NCBI RefSeq assembly: GCF_030824335.1 | Contig: NZ_JAVBXX010000014.1 | Coordinates: 62,001 to 126,000 of the forward strand | DNA length: 64,000 nt | Source of the DNA: Azonexus sp. | Lineage (GTDB): Bacteria; Pseudomonadota; Gammaproteobacteria; Burkholderiales; Rhodocyclaceae | Reading direction: 5' to 3' | In this document: positions 29,970-39,355 of the stretch, piece after piece | How positions within the stretch are numbered: the first letter of the stretch is position 1 | How the letters are laid out: every line of letters starts with the position of its first letter | Notes under the pieces: generated by a model | The model's input: only the letters and a program-made list of their open reading frames with translations | Told to the model about the DNA's origin: nothing | The model's database searches: none | Translations under genes and position numbers: made by a program

Positions 29970-30620
29970 ATGATTGCCTACCTTCCCCCCCAGGACCCGT
30001 TGCAGCTCATCCATGTCGATGCCGACCTGCTGGTGGTCGACAAGCCATCCGGCCTGCTTTCCGTGCCAGGCCGCGGCGAGGACAAACAGGATTGCCTGAT
30101 TTCACGGATCCAGCAGCAATTTCCCGAAGCGCTGACCGCCCATCGCCTGGATATGTCCACTTCCGGGCTGTTGCTTGTCGCGCGCGGCGAGGCGATGCAG
30201 CGCGAACTGTTCCGGCTGTTTCGCGAACGGGCAGTCAGCAAGCGTTACCTTGCAACGGTCGACGGGCTGATGGCGCAAGATGCCGGGGAGATCGACCTGC
30301 CGATGATCTGTGACTGGCCAAATCGGCCACGCCAGATCGTTGACCATCAAATCGGCAAACCCTCATTGACCCGCTATCGCGTCATTGAGCGCCAATCGGC
30401 AACGAATACCACACGGGTTGAACTGGAGCCGATCACCGGCCGTTCGCACCAGTTACGCGTGCATCTGGCCAGTCTCGGCCATCCGATTCTCGGCGATGAA
30501 CTTTACGCCGGTGCTGCGGCCGACCGCGCGCCTCGCCTGCTGCTGCACGCAGCGGAAATCGGCTTTATCCATCCGTTCAACGGAGCAGCCATGCTTTTTC
30601 GCAGCAAAGCCCCTTTTTAA
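29970..30620 (+). CDS. rluA: pseudouridine synthase RluA (23S rRNA/tRNA dual specificity)
   Basis: A 216-aa RluA-type enzyme. E. coli RluA isomerises U746 of 23S rRNA and U32 of tRNAs. The catalytic Asp is in HRLDMSTSG. Shared RluA stretches are KPSGLLSVPGR, LPMICDWPNRP and PITGRSHQLRVH. The length matches E. coli RluA, with no S4 domain, separating it from RluC/RluD. It is divergent from recA. Confidence 0.92.
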   Translation: MIAYLPPQDPLQLIHVDADLLVVDKPSGLLSVPGRGEDKQDCLISRIQQQFPEALTAHRLDMSTSGLLLVARGEAMQRELFRLFRERAVSKRYLATVDGLMAQDAGEIDLPMICDWPNRPRQIVDHQIGKPSLTRYRVIERQSATNTTRVELEPITGRSHQLRVHLASLGHPILGDELYAGAAADRAPRLLLHAAEIGFIHPFNGAAMLFRSKAPF

Positions 30621-30623
30621 GCG

Positions 30624-30650
30624 TTGAAAAACCTGCAATAACCTTATAAT
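30624..30650 (+). promoter_or_regulatory. putative promoter for the sodium:solute symporter gene
   Basis: A consensus TATAAT (30645-30650) lies 42 bases before the ATG; TTGAAA (30624-30629) is 15 bases upstream. An 8-base inverted repeat, GTTGAAAA/TTTTCAAC, flanks the region and may be an operator. Confidence 0.45.
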
Positions 30651-30691
30651 CCGCAACGTTTTCAACCCCTTGCCGCAGTTGACCCTACACC

Positions 30692-32188
30692 ATGCTGATC
30701 TGGTTCGTCGTCATCTATCTCGTCATTTCGATCGGCATCGGTCTGCTTGCCGCAACCCGTGTTCACACCACAAAAGACTTCGCGGTAGCCGGACGCCACC
30801 TGCCATTGCCAGTCGTCACCGCAACGGTTTTTGCGACCTGGTTCGGGGCCGAAGCCATCTTTGGCGTCTCCTCGACCTTCGTCAATGAAGGGCTGCACGG
30901 CGTTGTCGCCGATCCGTTCGGGGCCTCGCTGTGCCTGATCATCGGCGGCATTTTCTTTTCCCGAAAACTGTACAAGCTCAACGTACTGACGCTGGGCGAT
31001 TACTTCCGCCTGCGCTATAACCGCACCGTTGAAGTCCTGGCAACGATCTGCATCGTGCTCGCCTATCTTGGCTGGGTCGCCGCCCAGATCAAGGCACTGG
31101 GGCTGATCTTCAATGTCGTCACCGACGGGGCGATCAGCCAGGAAGCCGGCATGATCCTCGGCGCGCTGATCGTGCTGACCTACACCACACTGGGCGGCAT
31201 GCTCTCGGTTGCCATCCTCGATTTCGTCCAGATGGGCGTCATCATCGGCGGCATGCTGTTCATTGCCTGGCTGATCTCCGACCAGACCGGCGGCGTCGCG
31301 CCGGTCATTGCCCACGCAGCGGCTGCCGGCAAGCTCAACTTTTTCCCCGAACCCGATCTCTGGCAGTGGGTCGCCTTCCTCGGCGCCGGCATGACCATGA
31401 TGCTTGGCTCGATCCCGCAGCAGGACGTTTTCCAGCGCATCACATCGGCCAAAACAGCAAACATCGCACTATGGGGTTCGCTCATCGGGGCCAGCATTTA
31501 TTTCTGCTTTACCTTTGTCCCGATGTTCATCGCCTATTCAGCGACCATCATCGATCCGGAAAAATACAACGCGCTGATGGCGCTCGACTCCCAGCTCGTA
31601 TTGCCCACCCTCGTCCTGCAACAAACACCGGTGTTCGCCCAAGCCATCTTTTTCGGCTCGGTACTTGCAGCCATCATGAGTTGTTCGGCGGCGACACTGC
31701 TTGCACCTTCGGTTGCCTTTGCCGAAAACATCGTGCGTGGCTTCATGCCGCACATGGGCGACCGCGAATTCCTGCGCGTCATGCGCATCACCATCGTCTG
31801 CTTCACTGCCGGCGTGCTGGCCTTCGCGCTGAATTCGGATTCAAGCATCTTTCATATGGTCGAGAACGCCTACAAAGTGACTTTGGCCGGCGCTTTCGTG
31901 CCGCTGTTCTTCGGTGCCTTCTGGGCGCGCGCCACAACGCAAGGCGCACTGGCGGCAAACATCGGCGGCGTTACCGCCTGGCTGATGGTTGAAATCCTGG
32001 TCGGTGACGCAAGCCTGGTACCGCCGCAACTCATCGGACTGGGCGTCAGCATCCTCGGCATGATTGTGGGTTCCTTGCTGCCGCAGTGGATTGGCCGGCC
32101 CACACCACGCGAAACCATCCACGATGCGCTGCACCACCGGGCTGCCGCAGAAACCCACCACACCAGTCCCCACACGCCGCGGCACTAG
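30692..32188 (+). CDS. sodium:solute symporter (SSS family)
   Basis: A 498-aa inner-membrane symporter of the PutP-like SSS family with about 13 hydrophobic segments. Family features are DFAVAGRHLPLPVVTATVFA near residue 30, TLGDYFRLRYN and TYTTLGGMLSVAILDFVQ. QQDVFQRITSAK follows later. The His-rich C-terminus is cytoplasmic. The transported solute cannot be inferred; no catabolic genes accompany it. Confidence 0.9.
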   Translation: MLIWFVVIYLVISIGIGLLAATRVHTTKDFAVAGRHLPLPVVTATVFATWFGAEAIFGVSSTFVNEGLHGVVADPFGASLCLIIGGIFFSRKLYKLNVLTLGDYFRLRYNRTVEVLATICIVLAYLGWVAAQIKALGLIFNVVTDGAISQEAGMILGALIVLTYTTLGGMLSVAILDFVQMGVIIGGMLFIAWLISDQTGGVAPVIAHAAAAGKLNFFPEPDLWQWVAFLGAGMTMMLGSIPQQDVFQRITSAKTANIALWGSLIGASIYFCFTFVPMFIAYSATIIDPEKYNALMALDSQLVLPTLVLQQTPVFAQAIFFGSVLAAIMSCSAATLLAPSVAFAENIVRGFMPHMGDREFLRVMRITIVCFTAGVLAFALNSDSSIFHMVENAYKVTLAGAFVPLFFGAFWARATTQGALAANIGGVTAWLMVEILVGDASLVPPQLIGLGVSILGMIVGSLLPQWIGRPTPRETIHDALHHRAAAETHHTSPHTPRH

Positions 32189-32215
32189 CCAGATCGGCGC
32201 CGCATCCCAGCATGG

Positions 32216-32244
32216 ATGACCCGGCGGCACTTTCCCCATAGAAT
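32216..32244 (+). promoter_or_regulatory. putative promoter for the VanZ-family gene
   Basis: ATGACC and TAGAAT are spaced by 17 bases, and the -10 ends only six bases before the ATG at 32251. The transcript would be leaderless or nearly so. Confidence 0.4.
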
Positions 32245-32250
32245 TCGGCG

Positions 32251-33324
32251 ATGTCCGAACATGGCAATCGCCCCGTGATCCTGGCCCGCTACCTGGCACT
32301 CGCCTGGTGCGGCTTGATCGCCTATGCCAGCCTGCATCCTTTCAGCGGCTGGCGCGACAACGGCGTATCGCCCTGGGCGTTTCTCGAAGCGGATTGGCCG
32401 CGCTACTGGACGGTGTTCGATCTGTTGAGCAATGTTGCGGTCTACCTGCCGCTCGGCTTCTTTTTGACCCTGGCACTATGCCGTCTTCCGTGGCGCTTTA
32501 CCGCCCCGGTGCTAGCCGTTGTGTTGACAGCCGGCGTAAGCTTAAGTCTCGAAGTCCTGCAAAACTGGCTCCCCAGCCGCATCTCGTCCAATCTCGATGT
32601 TGGCTGCAATACCTTAGGTGGCCTGGCCGGCGCCGTCTGGGCCCATATTGTCGGCCCGCGGGTATTCGGCCGCCTGGAAGCATTGGCGCAACGGCTACTC
32701 GCACCAGTCCCCCATGCCGAACTCGGCCTGACCTTGCTGGGTCTGTGGATGATCGTTCCGCTCTCGCCGGAAACCCTGCTGTTCGGTGCCGGCGATTTGC
32801 GCCAGCTATTCACTCTCACGCCGGCCATTCCGTTCTCGGTCGATCGCTTTGCGTTGATTGAAGCGGGCATCGCGGCGTGCAATGCCGTCGCCGTCGGACT
32901 GATTCTCGGGCAGCTATTGGCCCGAACCTGGATCGCCTATTTCATTGTGCCCTTGTTTTTGCTCGGCGGTCTGGCCATCCGGACACTCGGCGCCGCCGTG
33001 CTGATCGGACCCGAGGAAGCCATGGCCTGGCTGACGCCGGGTGCCCAGCAAGGCCTGTTGATTGCATTGAGCGTCCTGGCCCTGACGCTCTGGCTACCGA
33101 CACGCGCCGGCATGCTGCTTGCGGCACTGGCACTGATTGGCGGTACCGTGCTGGTCAATCTGGCGCCGGCCAATCCCTATTCAGCCGTCGCCCTGGCCAC
33201 TTGGCGCCAGGGGCACTTCCTCAACTTCAACGGTCTGACCCGCGTGGTCGCCAGCCTGTGGCCTTTCATCGCCCTGCCGTTTTTGCTGTTGACCCTGCGT
33301 GGACCGCAAGTGCGTTCCACGTGA
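32251..33324 (+). CDS. VanZ family membrane protein
   Basis: A 357-aa polytopic membrane protein. The N-terminal 140 residues match the VanZ-like domain (FDLLSNVAVYLPLGFFLTL and SSNLDVGCNTLGGLAGA); about six further helices follow without an assigned domain. VanZ homologues are linked to glycopeptide resistance, but most are of unknown role. A parS-like site spans its stop codon. Confidence 0.8.
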   Translation: MSEHGNRPVILARYLALAWCGLIAYASLHPFSGWRDNGVSPWAFLEADWPRYWTVFDLLSNVAVYLPLGFFLTLALCRLPWRFTAPVLAVVLTAGVSLSLEVLQNWLPSRISSNLDVGCNTLGGLAGAVWAHIVGPRVFGRLEALAQRLLAPVPHAELGLTLLGLWMIVPLSPETLLFGAGDLRQLFTLTPAIPFSVDRFALIEAGIAACNAVAVGLILGQLLARTWIAYFIVPLFLLGGLAIRTLGAAVLIGPEEAMAWLTPGAQQGLLIALSVLALTLWLPTRAGMLLAALALIGGTVLVNLAPANPYSAVALATWRQGHFLNFNGLTRVVASLWPFIALPFLLLTLRGPQVRST

Positions 33325-33327
33325 AAC
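33314..33327. promoter_or_regulatory. parS-like ParB-binding site (GTTCCACGTGAAAC)
   Basis: A 14-mer match to the chromosomal parS core, spanning the VanZ stop codon and ending 9 bases before a TATAAT (33337-33342) that is the likely -10 of the ferredoxin operon. Confidence 0.8.
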
Positions 33328-33366
33328 CCGGCCGCCTATAATGGCCGCCTTCAACGGAGATCACCC

Positions 33367-33675
33367 ATGAGCTATTTCCAGCAACACGTCTTCATCTGCA
33401 CCAACCAGCGCGAGGCCGGTGAGCAATGCTGCAACAACGTCGGCGGCTCGGCCGCGTTTGCCTACGCCAAGGACAGGATCGGCGCACTGAAGAAGAACGG
33501 ACCGGGCGCCATTCGCATCAACAAGGCCGGTTGCCTGGGTCGCTGCGATCAAGGGCCGGTCATGGTCATTTATCCGAACGAAACCTGGTACAACTTTGTC
33601 GACAACGAAGATGTCGAGGAAATCATCCAGGAACACCTGATCAACGGACGCGTCGTCGAACGCCTTAAAGTATGA
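33367..33675 (+). CDS. (2Fe-2S) thioredoxin-like ferredoxin
   Basis: A 102-aa shethna-type/thioredoxin-fold ferredoxin. Likely cluster ligands are Cys11, Cys21 or Cys22, and Cys56 and Cys60 (GCLGRCDQGPVM). It is a soluble electron carrier of unknown partner, preceded by GGAG. It overlaps the hydrolase gene by four bases and heads an operon through the NodIJ exporter. Confidence 0.9.
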   Translation: MSYFQQHVFICTNQREAGEQCCNNVGGSAAFAYAKDRIGALKKNGPGAIRINKAGCLGRCDQGPVMVIYPNETWYNFVDNEDVEEIIQEHLINGRVVERLKV

Positions 33676-34310
33676 AAGTCAGCGAAGAAAAAATCACCGT
33701 CGCCGGCCCGGTCGGCCAGATCGACGTCATCATGGAGCGCCCGGACGCGCCGCGCGGCATTGCGCTGATCGCCCATCCACACCCGATTGGCGGTGGCGCC
33801 AACACCAACAAGGTCGCCTATACACTAGCCCGGACCTTCGTCAGCCTCGGCTACGCAGCGTTTCGGCCGAATTTCCGCGGCGTCGGTGGCACCGAGGGCA
33901 GCCACGACGACGGCATCGGCGAAACCGACGATCTGCTGGCCGTGCTGCACGATGCGAAGCTGCGTTGCGGCGATATTCCGGTTGCCCTGGCCGGCTTTTC
34001 CTTTGGCGCCTACTGCCAGACACGCGTTGCCAAGCAACTGGAGGAGGGCGGGCATCCGGCGCAACGCCTCGTACTGGTTGGTACTGCAGCCGGCTTCGTC
34101 GAAGGCACACGCCAGTACGACACCGAGCAAGTGCCGCATGACACGATCGTCATCCACGGCTCGGCCGACGAGACGGTGCCGCTGGACAACGTCCTGGCCT
34201 GGGCGCAGCCGAACGACCTGCCAGTCGTCGTCGTGCCCGGCGCCGATCACTTTTTCCACCGTCGCCTGCACCTGATCCGCGACATCGTGACCCGCGCATG
34301 GCGACACTAG
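33672..34310 (+). CDS. alpha/beta hydrolase
   Basis: A 212-aa hydrolase of the small dienelactone-hydrolase-like/COG2945 group. N-terminal [19 protein letters not shown] and [13 protein letters not shown] are typical. The serine elbow is [10 protein letters not shown], the acid is likely in [11 protein letters not shown], and the His in PGADHFFH. Function is unknown. It starts in an ATGA overlap with the ferredoxin gene. Confidence 0.88.
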   Translation: MKVSEEKITVAGPVGQIDVIMERPDAPRGIALIAHPHPIGGGANTNKVAYTLARTFVSLGYAAFRPNFRGVGGTEGSHDDGIGETDDLLAVLHDAKLRCGDIPVALAGFSFGAYCQTRVAKQLEEGGHPAQRLVLVGTAAGFVEGTRQYDTEQVPHDTIVIHGSADETVPLDNVLAWAQPNDLPVVVVPGADHFFHRRLHLIRDIVTRAWRH

Positions 34311-35311
34311 TGCCAGCCTCTGATTCTGTGGCATTGATGCCCGCTGATGCCACAGGCGAGGCGACGGCACCGGCACTGGAAGTCTCCGAGCTGCGCAAAA
34401 CCTATGGCCAGACCGAAGTCGTTGCCGGCTTGTCTTTTTCAGCCGCACCGGGCACCTGTTTCGGCCTGCTCGGGCCGAACGGTGCCGGCAAGACGACAAC
34501 GCTGCGCCTGTGTCTCGGCCTGACCGGGCCGGATAGCGGCAGCATCATGCTCGGCGGCCACGCCATTCCGGTCGATGCGCAAAAAGCCCGCGCCCACGTC
34601 GGCGTTGTGCCGCAGTTCGACAATCTCGACCCGGACTTCACCTGTGCTGAAAACCTGCTGGTCTTCGGTCGCTATTTCGGCCTGAAAGACGCCGAAATCC
34701 GCGCGCGGATTCCCCAATTGCTTGAATTTTCCAGCCTGACCGGCAAAGGCGAGGCCAGGATTTCGGCCCTCTCCGGTGGCATGAAACGACGCCTGACGCT
34801 GGCCCGTGCCCTGATAGCCAACCCAGATATCATCTTTCTCGATGAACCGACGACCGGTCTCGATCCGCAGGCCCGTCACCTGATCTGGGAGCGCCTGAAA
34901 AAACTCAAATCGGCTGGCAAGACGCTGATTCTGACCACCCACTTCATGGATGAAGCCGAACGCCTGTGCGACCGGCTGATCGTCATCGACCACGGGCGCA
35001 AGATCGCCGAAGGCAGCCCGCGTCAATTGATCGCCGAACATATCGAACCGCAGGTCGTCGAAGTCTTTGATGAATCCAGCGACCATGACGACAACGGCTG
35101 GCCCCAGGGTCAACTGGCTGAATTCACCGAAAACCATCGCCATCTCGCCGAACGTGTCGAGCAAAGTGGCGAAACCGCTTTTTTCTACTGCCGCGAACCG
35201 CAGGCATTGCTGGCCAGCCTGGCCAGCGCCGACGGGTTGCGCTACGTACACCGTGCCTCCAATCTGGAAGACGTGTTCATCAAACTGACCGGCCGGGAAC
35301 TCAGGGATTGA
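34298..35311 (+). CDS. ABC transporter ATP-binding protein, NodI/DrrA-like
   Basis: A 337-aa ATPase for an ABC-2 exporter. Walker A is GPNGAGKTT, the signature [17 protein letters not shown], Walker [14 protein letters not shown] and H-loop [14 protein letters not shown]-terminal extension of about 90 residues is typical of the NodI group. It overlaps the upstream hydrolase by 13 bases and pairs with the permease downstream. Substrate unknown. Confidence 0.92.
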   Translation: MATLVPASDSVALMPADATGEATAPALEVSELRKTYGQTEVVAGLSFSAAPGTCFGLLGPNGAGKTTTLRLCLGLTGPDSGSIMLGGHAIPVDAQKARAHVGVVPQFDNLDPDFTCAENLLVFGRYFGLKDAEIRARIPQLLEFSSLTGKGEARISALSGGMKRRLTLARALIANPDIIFLDEPTTGLDPQARHLIWERLKKLKSAGKTLILTTHFMDEAERLCDRLIVIDHGRKIAEGSPRQLIAEHIEPQVVEVFDESSDHDDNGWPQGQLAEFTENHRHLAERVEQSGETAFFYCREPQALLASLASADGLRYVHRASNLEDVFIKLTGRELRD

Positions 35312-35322
35312 AAGCGCAACGA

Positions 35323-36081
35323 ATGAAAACACCTGGCTTCTTCCCTGTCTGGCAACGTAACTTCCTCGTCTGGCGCAAGCTGGCGCTACCGTCCATCCTG
35401 TGCAACCTGGCCGACCCGGTGGTCTACATGTTCGGTCTGGGCTACGGCCTGGGCACCATGCTGCCCAGCATCGACGGCCAGCCTTACATCGCCTTTCTCG
35501 CCGCTGGCACCATCTGCGCTTCGACCATGAACGCAGCCACTTTTGAGGCACTTTATTCAGCTTTTTCGCGCATGCATGTGCAGAAAACCTGGGATGCCAT
35601 CCTCAATACGCCACTCGGTCTCAATGAAGTGCTGGCCGGCGAACTGTTCTGGGCCGCCAGCAAATCGCTGTTTTCGGGCAGCGCCATTCTGGTCGTCATC
35701 AGTCTCATGGGATTGGCCAACGGCCCGCTGGCGCTGTGGATCCTGCCGGCTATCGCGTTGACCGGTCTGACCTTCGCGGCGCTTGGCCTGATCTGGAATG
35801 CCCTGGCCCCATCCTTCGATTTTTTCATGTACTACTTCACTTTGTTCATCACGCCGATGACGCTGATTTCCGGGGTCTTTTTCCCGACCGACAATCTACC
35901 CGGCTGGCTTGCCGCGATCGGTAGCTGGCTGCCACTGGCCCAAGGCGTTGCTCTCGTCCGGCCGCTGCTCGCCGGCCAGTTGCCAGCGGATGCCCTGATC
36001 CACATCATGGCGCTGCTGGCGACCACCGCCGTAGCCTACGCCATCGCCCTGCACCTGACCCGGCGCCGGCTACTCAAATAA
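35323..36081 (+). CDS. ABC-2 type permease, NodJ-like
   Basis: Membrane partner of the NodI-like ATPase, about 252 aa with six helices. Family pattern: WRKLALPSILCNLADPVVYM near the N-terminus, FEALYSAFSRMH, and LISGVFFPTDNLPGWL. I prefer ATG 35323; a TTG at 35308 overlapping the ATPase stop is the alternative. Substrate unknown. Confidence 0.9.
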   Translation: MKTPGFFPVWQRNFLVWRKLALPSILCNLADPVVYMFGLGYGLGTMLPSIDGQPYIAFLAAGTICASTMNAATFEALYSAFSRMHVQKTWDAILNTPLGLNEVLAGELFWAASKSLFSGSAILVVISLMGLANGPLALWILPAIALTGLTFAALGLIWNALAPSFDFFMYYFTLFITPMTLISGVFFPTDNLPGWLAAIGSWLPLAQGVALVRPLLAGQLPADALIHIMALLATTAVAYAIALHLTRRRLLK

Positions 36082-36090
36082 GGCTCAACG

Positions 36091-36408
36091 ATGGATGCCC
36101 TGATCGTTCTCACCAATTGCCCCGATGAAGCCACGGCCAATGCCATCGCGCTCGCTGTCGTCGAAACAAGACTCGCCGCCTGCGTCAACGTGTTACCGCG
36201 CATGCAATCGATCTACCGTTGGCAAGGCAACGTCGAATCGGCATCGGAAATTACCTTGTTGATCAAGTCGACCGCAAAAAACTACCCGGCGCTGGAAAAA
36301 TGCATCGCCGAACTGCATCCCTACGATGTACCGGAAATCATCGCCCTGCCGATCACCCACGGCCTGCCGGCATATTTGAACTGGCTGGCGACGGAAACAC
36401 TCCAATGA
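36091..36408 (+). CDS. cutA: divalent cation tolerance protein CutA
   Basis: A 105-aa trimeric CutA1 protein. ETRLAACVNVLPRMQSIYRW and LHPYDVPEIIALPI are diagnostic. It is classically linked to copper tolerance, with unclear biochemistry. It overlaps dsbD by four bases; cutA-dsbD pairing is common in proteobacteria (cutA/dipZ). Confidence 0.95.
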   Translation: MDALIVLTNCPDEATANAIALAVVETRLAACVNVLPRMQSIYRWQGNVESASEITLLIKSTAKNYPALEKCIAELHPYDVPEIIALPITHGLPAYLNWLATETLQ

Positions 36409-38198
36409 TCATGCGCACACTTTTCCTCCTCTTCGCCTTTTTCGCCTCGCTCGCCCACGCCCAGGAATTTCTCGATCCGGCCGTTGCCTTCAAGCCATCG
36501 GCGCGGGCACTCGATGGCCAGACCATAGAAATCCGTTATGAAATCGCCAAGGGCTACTACCTGTATGGCGACAAGTTCCGCTTCCATCCCGTGGACGAGT
36601 CGATCCAGTTCGGCCCCCCGCAAATTCCCAAGGGCAAGGAAAAGGACGACGAGAATTTTGGCCGGGTCGAAGTCTTCTACAAGGAAGTCAAAATCCGCAT
36701 TCCCGTCACCCGCAGCAGTTCCGGCCCACTTGTGCTGCAACTTGACGCCATCTCGCAAGGCTGCGCCGATGCCGGAGTCTGCTACCCGCCCCAAACCCAG
36801 ACACTGACCGTCAACTTGCCCGATCCGGCAAGCACACCCAACGCCGCCCCGATAAGTGCCAATCCTGCCGTCCAAGGGGACTTTCTGTCTGGCGCGGTCG
36901 ACGGCGATGAAAGCGGGATTATTGCCGAAACGCTGAAAAATGCCGGATTCTGGGCCATCCTGGCCTTTTTTTTCGTTGCTGGTCTGGGCCTTTCGCTAAC
37001 CCCTTGCGTCTTCCCGATGATCCCCATCCTGTCGGGCATCATCGCCGGTCAGGGGCATAAAGCGACCAAGGGCAGGGCGCTCGCGCTATCGCTTGCCTAC
37101 GTGCTCGGCATGGCCGTCACCTACGCGGTCATCGGCATCGCCGCCGGGCTGACCGGTACGCTGCTCTCGGCCGCGCTGCAGAATGCCTGGGTGCTCGGTG
37201 CCTTCGCTGCTGTATTCGTCGTGCTGTCGTTTTCGATGTTTGGCTTCTACGAACTGCAATTGCCGACTGCGCTGCAAAGCAAACTCTCCGAGGAATCCGG
37301 CCACCTGCAGGGCGGACGCGGCATCGGCGTGTTCCTGATGGGTGCGCTGTCGGCCCTGATCGTCGGCCCCTGCGTCGCTGCTCCGCTAGCCGGCGCGCTG
37401 CTCTATATCGGCCAGACCGGCGATGCGGTACTCGGCGGTACGGCACTGTTCGTCATGGCGCTCGGCATGGGCGCGCCGCTGATTGCCGTCGGTGTGGCCG
37501 GCGGTTCGCTGCTGCCGCGCACCGGCCCATGGATGGAAGGGGTCAAGAAAACCTTTGGCGTGCTGCTGCTGGCCACCGCGTTGTGGCTGGTCTCGCCGGT
37601 CATTCCGGGCGTGCTCGAAATGCTCGGCTGGGCTGCCTTGCTGATCATTCCGGCCATCTACCTGCATGCGCTGGATCCGTTGCCGGTGCATGCCAAAGGC
37701 TGGCCCCGTTTCTGGAAGGGCATCGGCATCGTCATGCTATTGACCGGCGCCGCGCTGCTGATCGGCGCACTGGCTGGCAATCGCGACCCCTTGCAGCCGC
37801 TGGCCGGTCTGCGCAGCGGCGCAATTGCCAGCGAAACATCCAAACTCGCCTTCGAACCGGTGCGCTCGGTGGCCGAACTCGATGCCCGGATTGCTGCGGT
37901 CGACCGCCCGGTCATGCTCGATTTCTACGCCGACTGGTGTGTCTCGTGCAAGGAAATGGAACGTTTCACCTTCTCCGACCCGGGCGTACAAGCCAAACTG
38001 GCCGGCTTCACGCTGCTCAAGGCAGATGTGACAGCCAATTCGGCCGACGACAAGGCCTTGCTGGCGCGTTTCGGGCTATTCGGGCCGCCGGGAATCATTT
38101 TCTTTGATGCCAAAGGCCAGGAAATCAAGAAGGTAAAAGTCGTCGGCTTTCAGGATGCGGGGAAATTCATGGCCTCGCTGAATCGCATCGCCGGGTAG
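36405..38198 (+). CDS. dsbD: thiol:disulfide interchange protein DsbD
   Basis: A 597-aa inner-membrane reductase moving electrons from thioredoxin to periplasmic DsbC/CcmG. The signal peptide ends around AHAQ (20). The N-terminal domain has Cys120 and Cys126 (GCADAGVCYPP). The membrane domain holds the redox pair in LTPCVFPMIPI and VGPCVAAPLAG. The C-terminal thioredoxin domain has DWCVSCKEM. The start ATG 36405 overlaps the cutA stop. All catalytic cysteines are intact. Confidence 0.96.
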   Translation: MIMRTLFLLFAFFASLAHAQEFLDPAVAFKPSARALDGQTIEIRYEIAKGYYLYGDKFRFHPVDESIQFGPPQIPKGKEKDDENFGRVEVFYKEVKIRIPVTRSSSGPLVLQLDAISQGCADAGVCYPPQTQTLTVNLPDPASTPNAAPISANPAVQGDFLSGAVDGDESGIIAETLKNAGFWAILAFFFVAGLGLSLTPCVFPMIPILSGIIAGQGHKATKGRALALSLAYVLGMAVTYAVIGIAAGLTGTLLSAALQNAWVLGAFAAVFVVLSFSMFGFYELQLPTALQSKLSEESGHLQGGRGIGVFLMGALSALIVGPCVAAPLAGALLYIGQTGDAVLGGTALFVMALGMGAPLIAVGVAGGSLLPRTGPWMEGVKKTFGVLLLATALWLVSPVIPGVLEMLGWAALLIIPAIYLHALDPLPVHAKGWPRFWKGIGIVMLLTGAALLIGALAGNRDPLQPLAGLRSGAIASETSKLAFEPVRSVAELDARIAAVDRPVMLDFYADWCVSCKEMERFTFSDPGVQAKLAGFTLLKADVTANSADDKALLARFGLFGPPGIIFFDAKGQEIKKVKVVGFQDAGKFMASLNRIAG

Positions 38199-38246
38199 GT
38201 GCCGAGCCGTTACTACGCCACCCGGCAAACCTGATTCCTGTTGGCC

Positions 38247-38933
38247 TTACAGCGTGCGAACACCCAATTTTCTACCCATATGCCTGAGTGAAAGCCAGGC
38301 AAAAGCCAAACCGACCAAGCCGCCGGCCACGACATCCAGTACGACGTGCTGGCGGGTCGCCACCGTAGACCACATGATGACCAGACAATGGCCCCAACTG
38401 ACCAGACATAGCAAACGTGGCGCCCCGACATTGCACAATACTCGCTGCAACCAGCAAGCTGAAAACACCGCTGATGCCACATGCAAGGATGGACAGGCAT
38501 TACCTGAGGCATCCAGTCCCTTGATCACGGCCATGTCGGGATAGCGCAGCCAGTCAATATCGGTTGGCGGCACCACGGTTGGGAACAGCCAGAAAATACC
38601 GAGACAAAAAAGGCACAAGGAAGCCACCCACAGGCCAAAAAACATCAGAGAACGAAAATCGGCCATCAAGGCGGGCGGCAGCGAAACATACACCCACAGC
38701 GATACATAAATGGGGAAAGCCTGCGCCGAGAAAGGAATCCAGTCATCGAGCAGGGTCAAGGGCATGATCACTTCCGGGAACAGAGCACCACCGCCCATCA
38801 CTGAAAAATAGCCCCAGAAAAATAACCCCATGAAGGCCGACGTGCCGATGGCCTTGAACAGCGGCAGCGTAGCAATACGGCGACCGAGCTGAACGTACCA
38901 AGGTAACGGCGAGAGTGAAGGCGTAGTATCCAT
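38247..38933 (-). CDS. PAP2-superfamily membrane phosphatase/transferase
   Basis: A predicted 228-aa polytopic membrane protein. PAP2-like catalytic motifs are CPSLHVASAVF and TRQHVVLDVVAGG, placing it nearer the Aur1/Ipt1-type inositol phosphotransferase branch than classical PgpB. The start at 38933 (MDTTPSLSP) is chosen over 39086, because the upstream extension has no membrane or family features. It is divergent from the aryl polyene cluster and might serve lipid recycling; unproven. Confidence 0.8.
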   Translation of the reverse strand: MDTTPSLSPLPWYVQLGRRIATLPLFKAIGTSAFMGLFFWGYFSVMGGGALFPEVIMPLTLLDDWIPFSAQAFPIYVSLWVYVSLPPALMADFRSLMFFGLWVASLCLFCLGIFWLFPTVVPPTDIDWLRYPDMAVIKGLDASGNACPSLHVASAVFSACWLQRVLCNVGAPRLLCLVSWGHCLVIMWSTVATRQHVVLDVVAGGLVGLAFAWLSLRHMGRKLGVRTL

Positions 38934-39112
38934 AGGGGTCGGGCTATCGAGGATTGGAAAAGCACCGGAAAGGCTGTGCACTATGCATCGGAATAAATTA
39001 AATGCGAAACAAGTTTTCTGTTGTACCAAGGTCAGATGACGCACAGCCCATTGCCGACAGCAAGCCGGCGAGTATTTTTGAAACACTGCTTTTCGGCTAG
39101 AATCCGCAGCCT

Positions 39113-39352
39113 ATGGATTCCATTGGACTTATTCGCGAATTTCTCGAGGAACGCCTCGGCGTCACGCCGGAAGGTGTCGTTCCCGCAGCCTCCCTCGCCG
39201 AGCTAGGGGTCGACTCGCTGATGATGCTCGAACTGATTTTCGAATTTGAGGACCGTTTCGGTGCCAAGCTTTCCAGCGGACTGGCAACCCCCAAAACGGT
39301 AGGTGAAATGGTTACCTTGATGGACAGCCTGATCGCCGAGCAAAAGAGCTGA
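39113..39352 (+). CDS. acyl carrier protein 1 of the aryl polyene cluster
   Basis: A 79-aa ACP. The phosphopantetheine serine is in LGVDSLMMLEL. It opens the plus-strand arm and is followed three bases later by a ketosynthase. A TAGAAT at 39098-39103 just before the ATG is the likely -10, with no good -35, so the transcript start would be close to the ATG. Similar to the paired ACPs (ApeE/ApeF) of aryl polyene clusters. Confidence 0.93.
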   Translation: MDSIGLIREFLEERLGVTPEGVVPAASLAELGVDSLMMLELIFEFEDRFGAKLSSGLATPKTVGEMVTLMDSLIAEQKS

Positions 39353-39355
39353 ATC

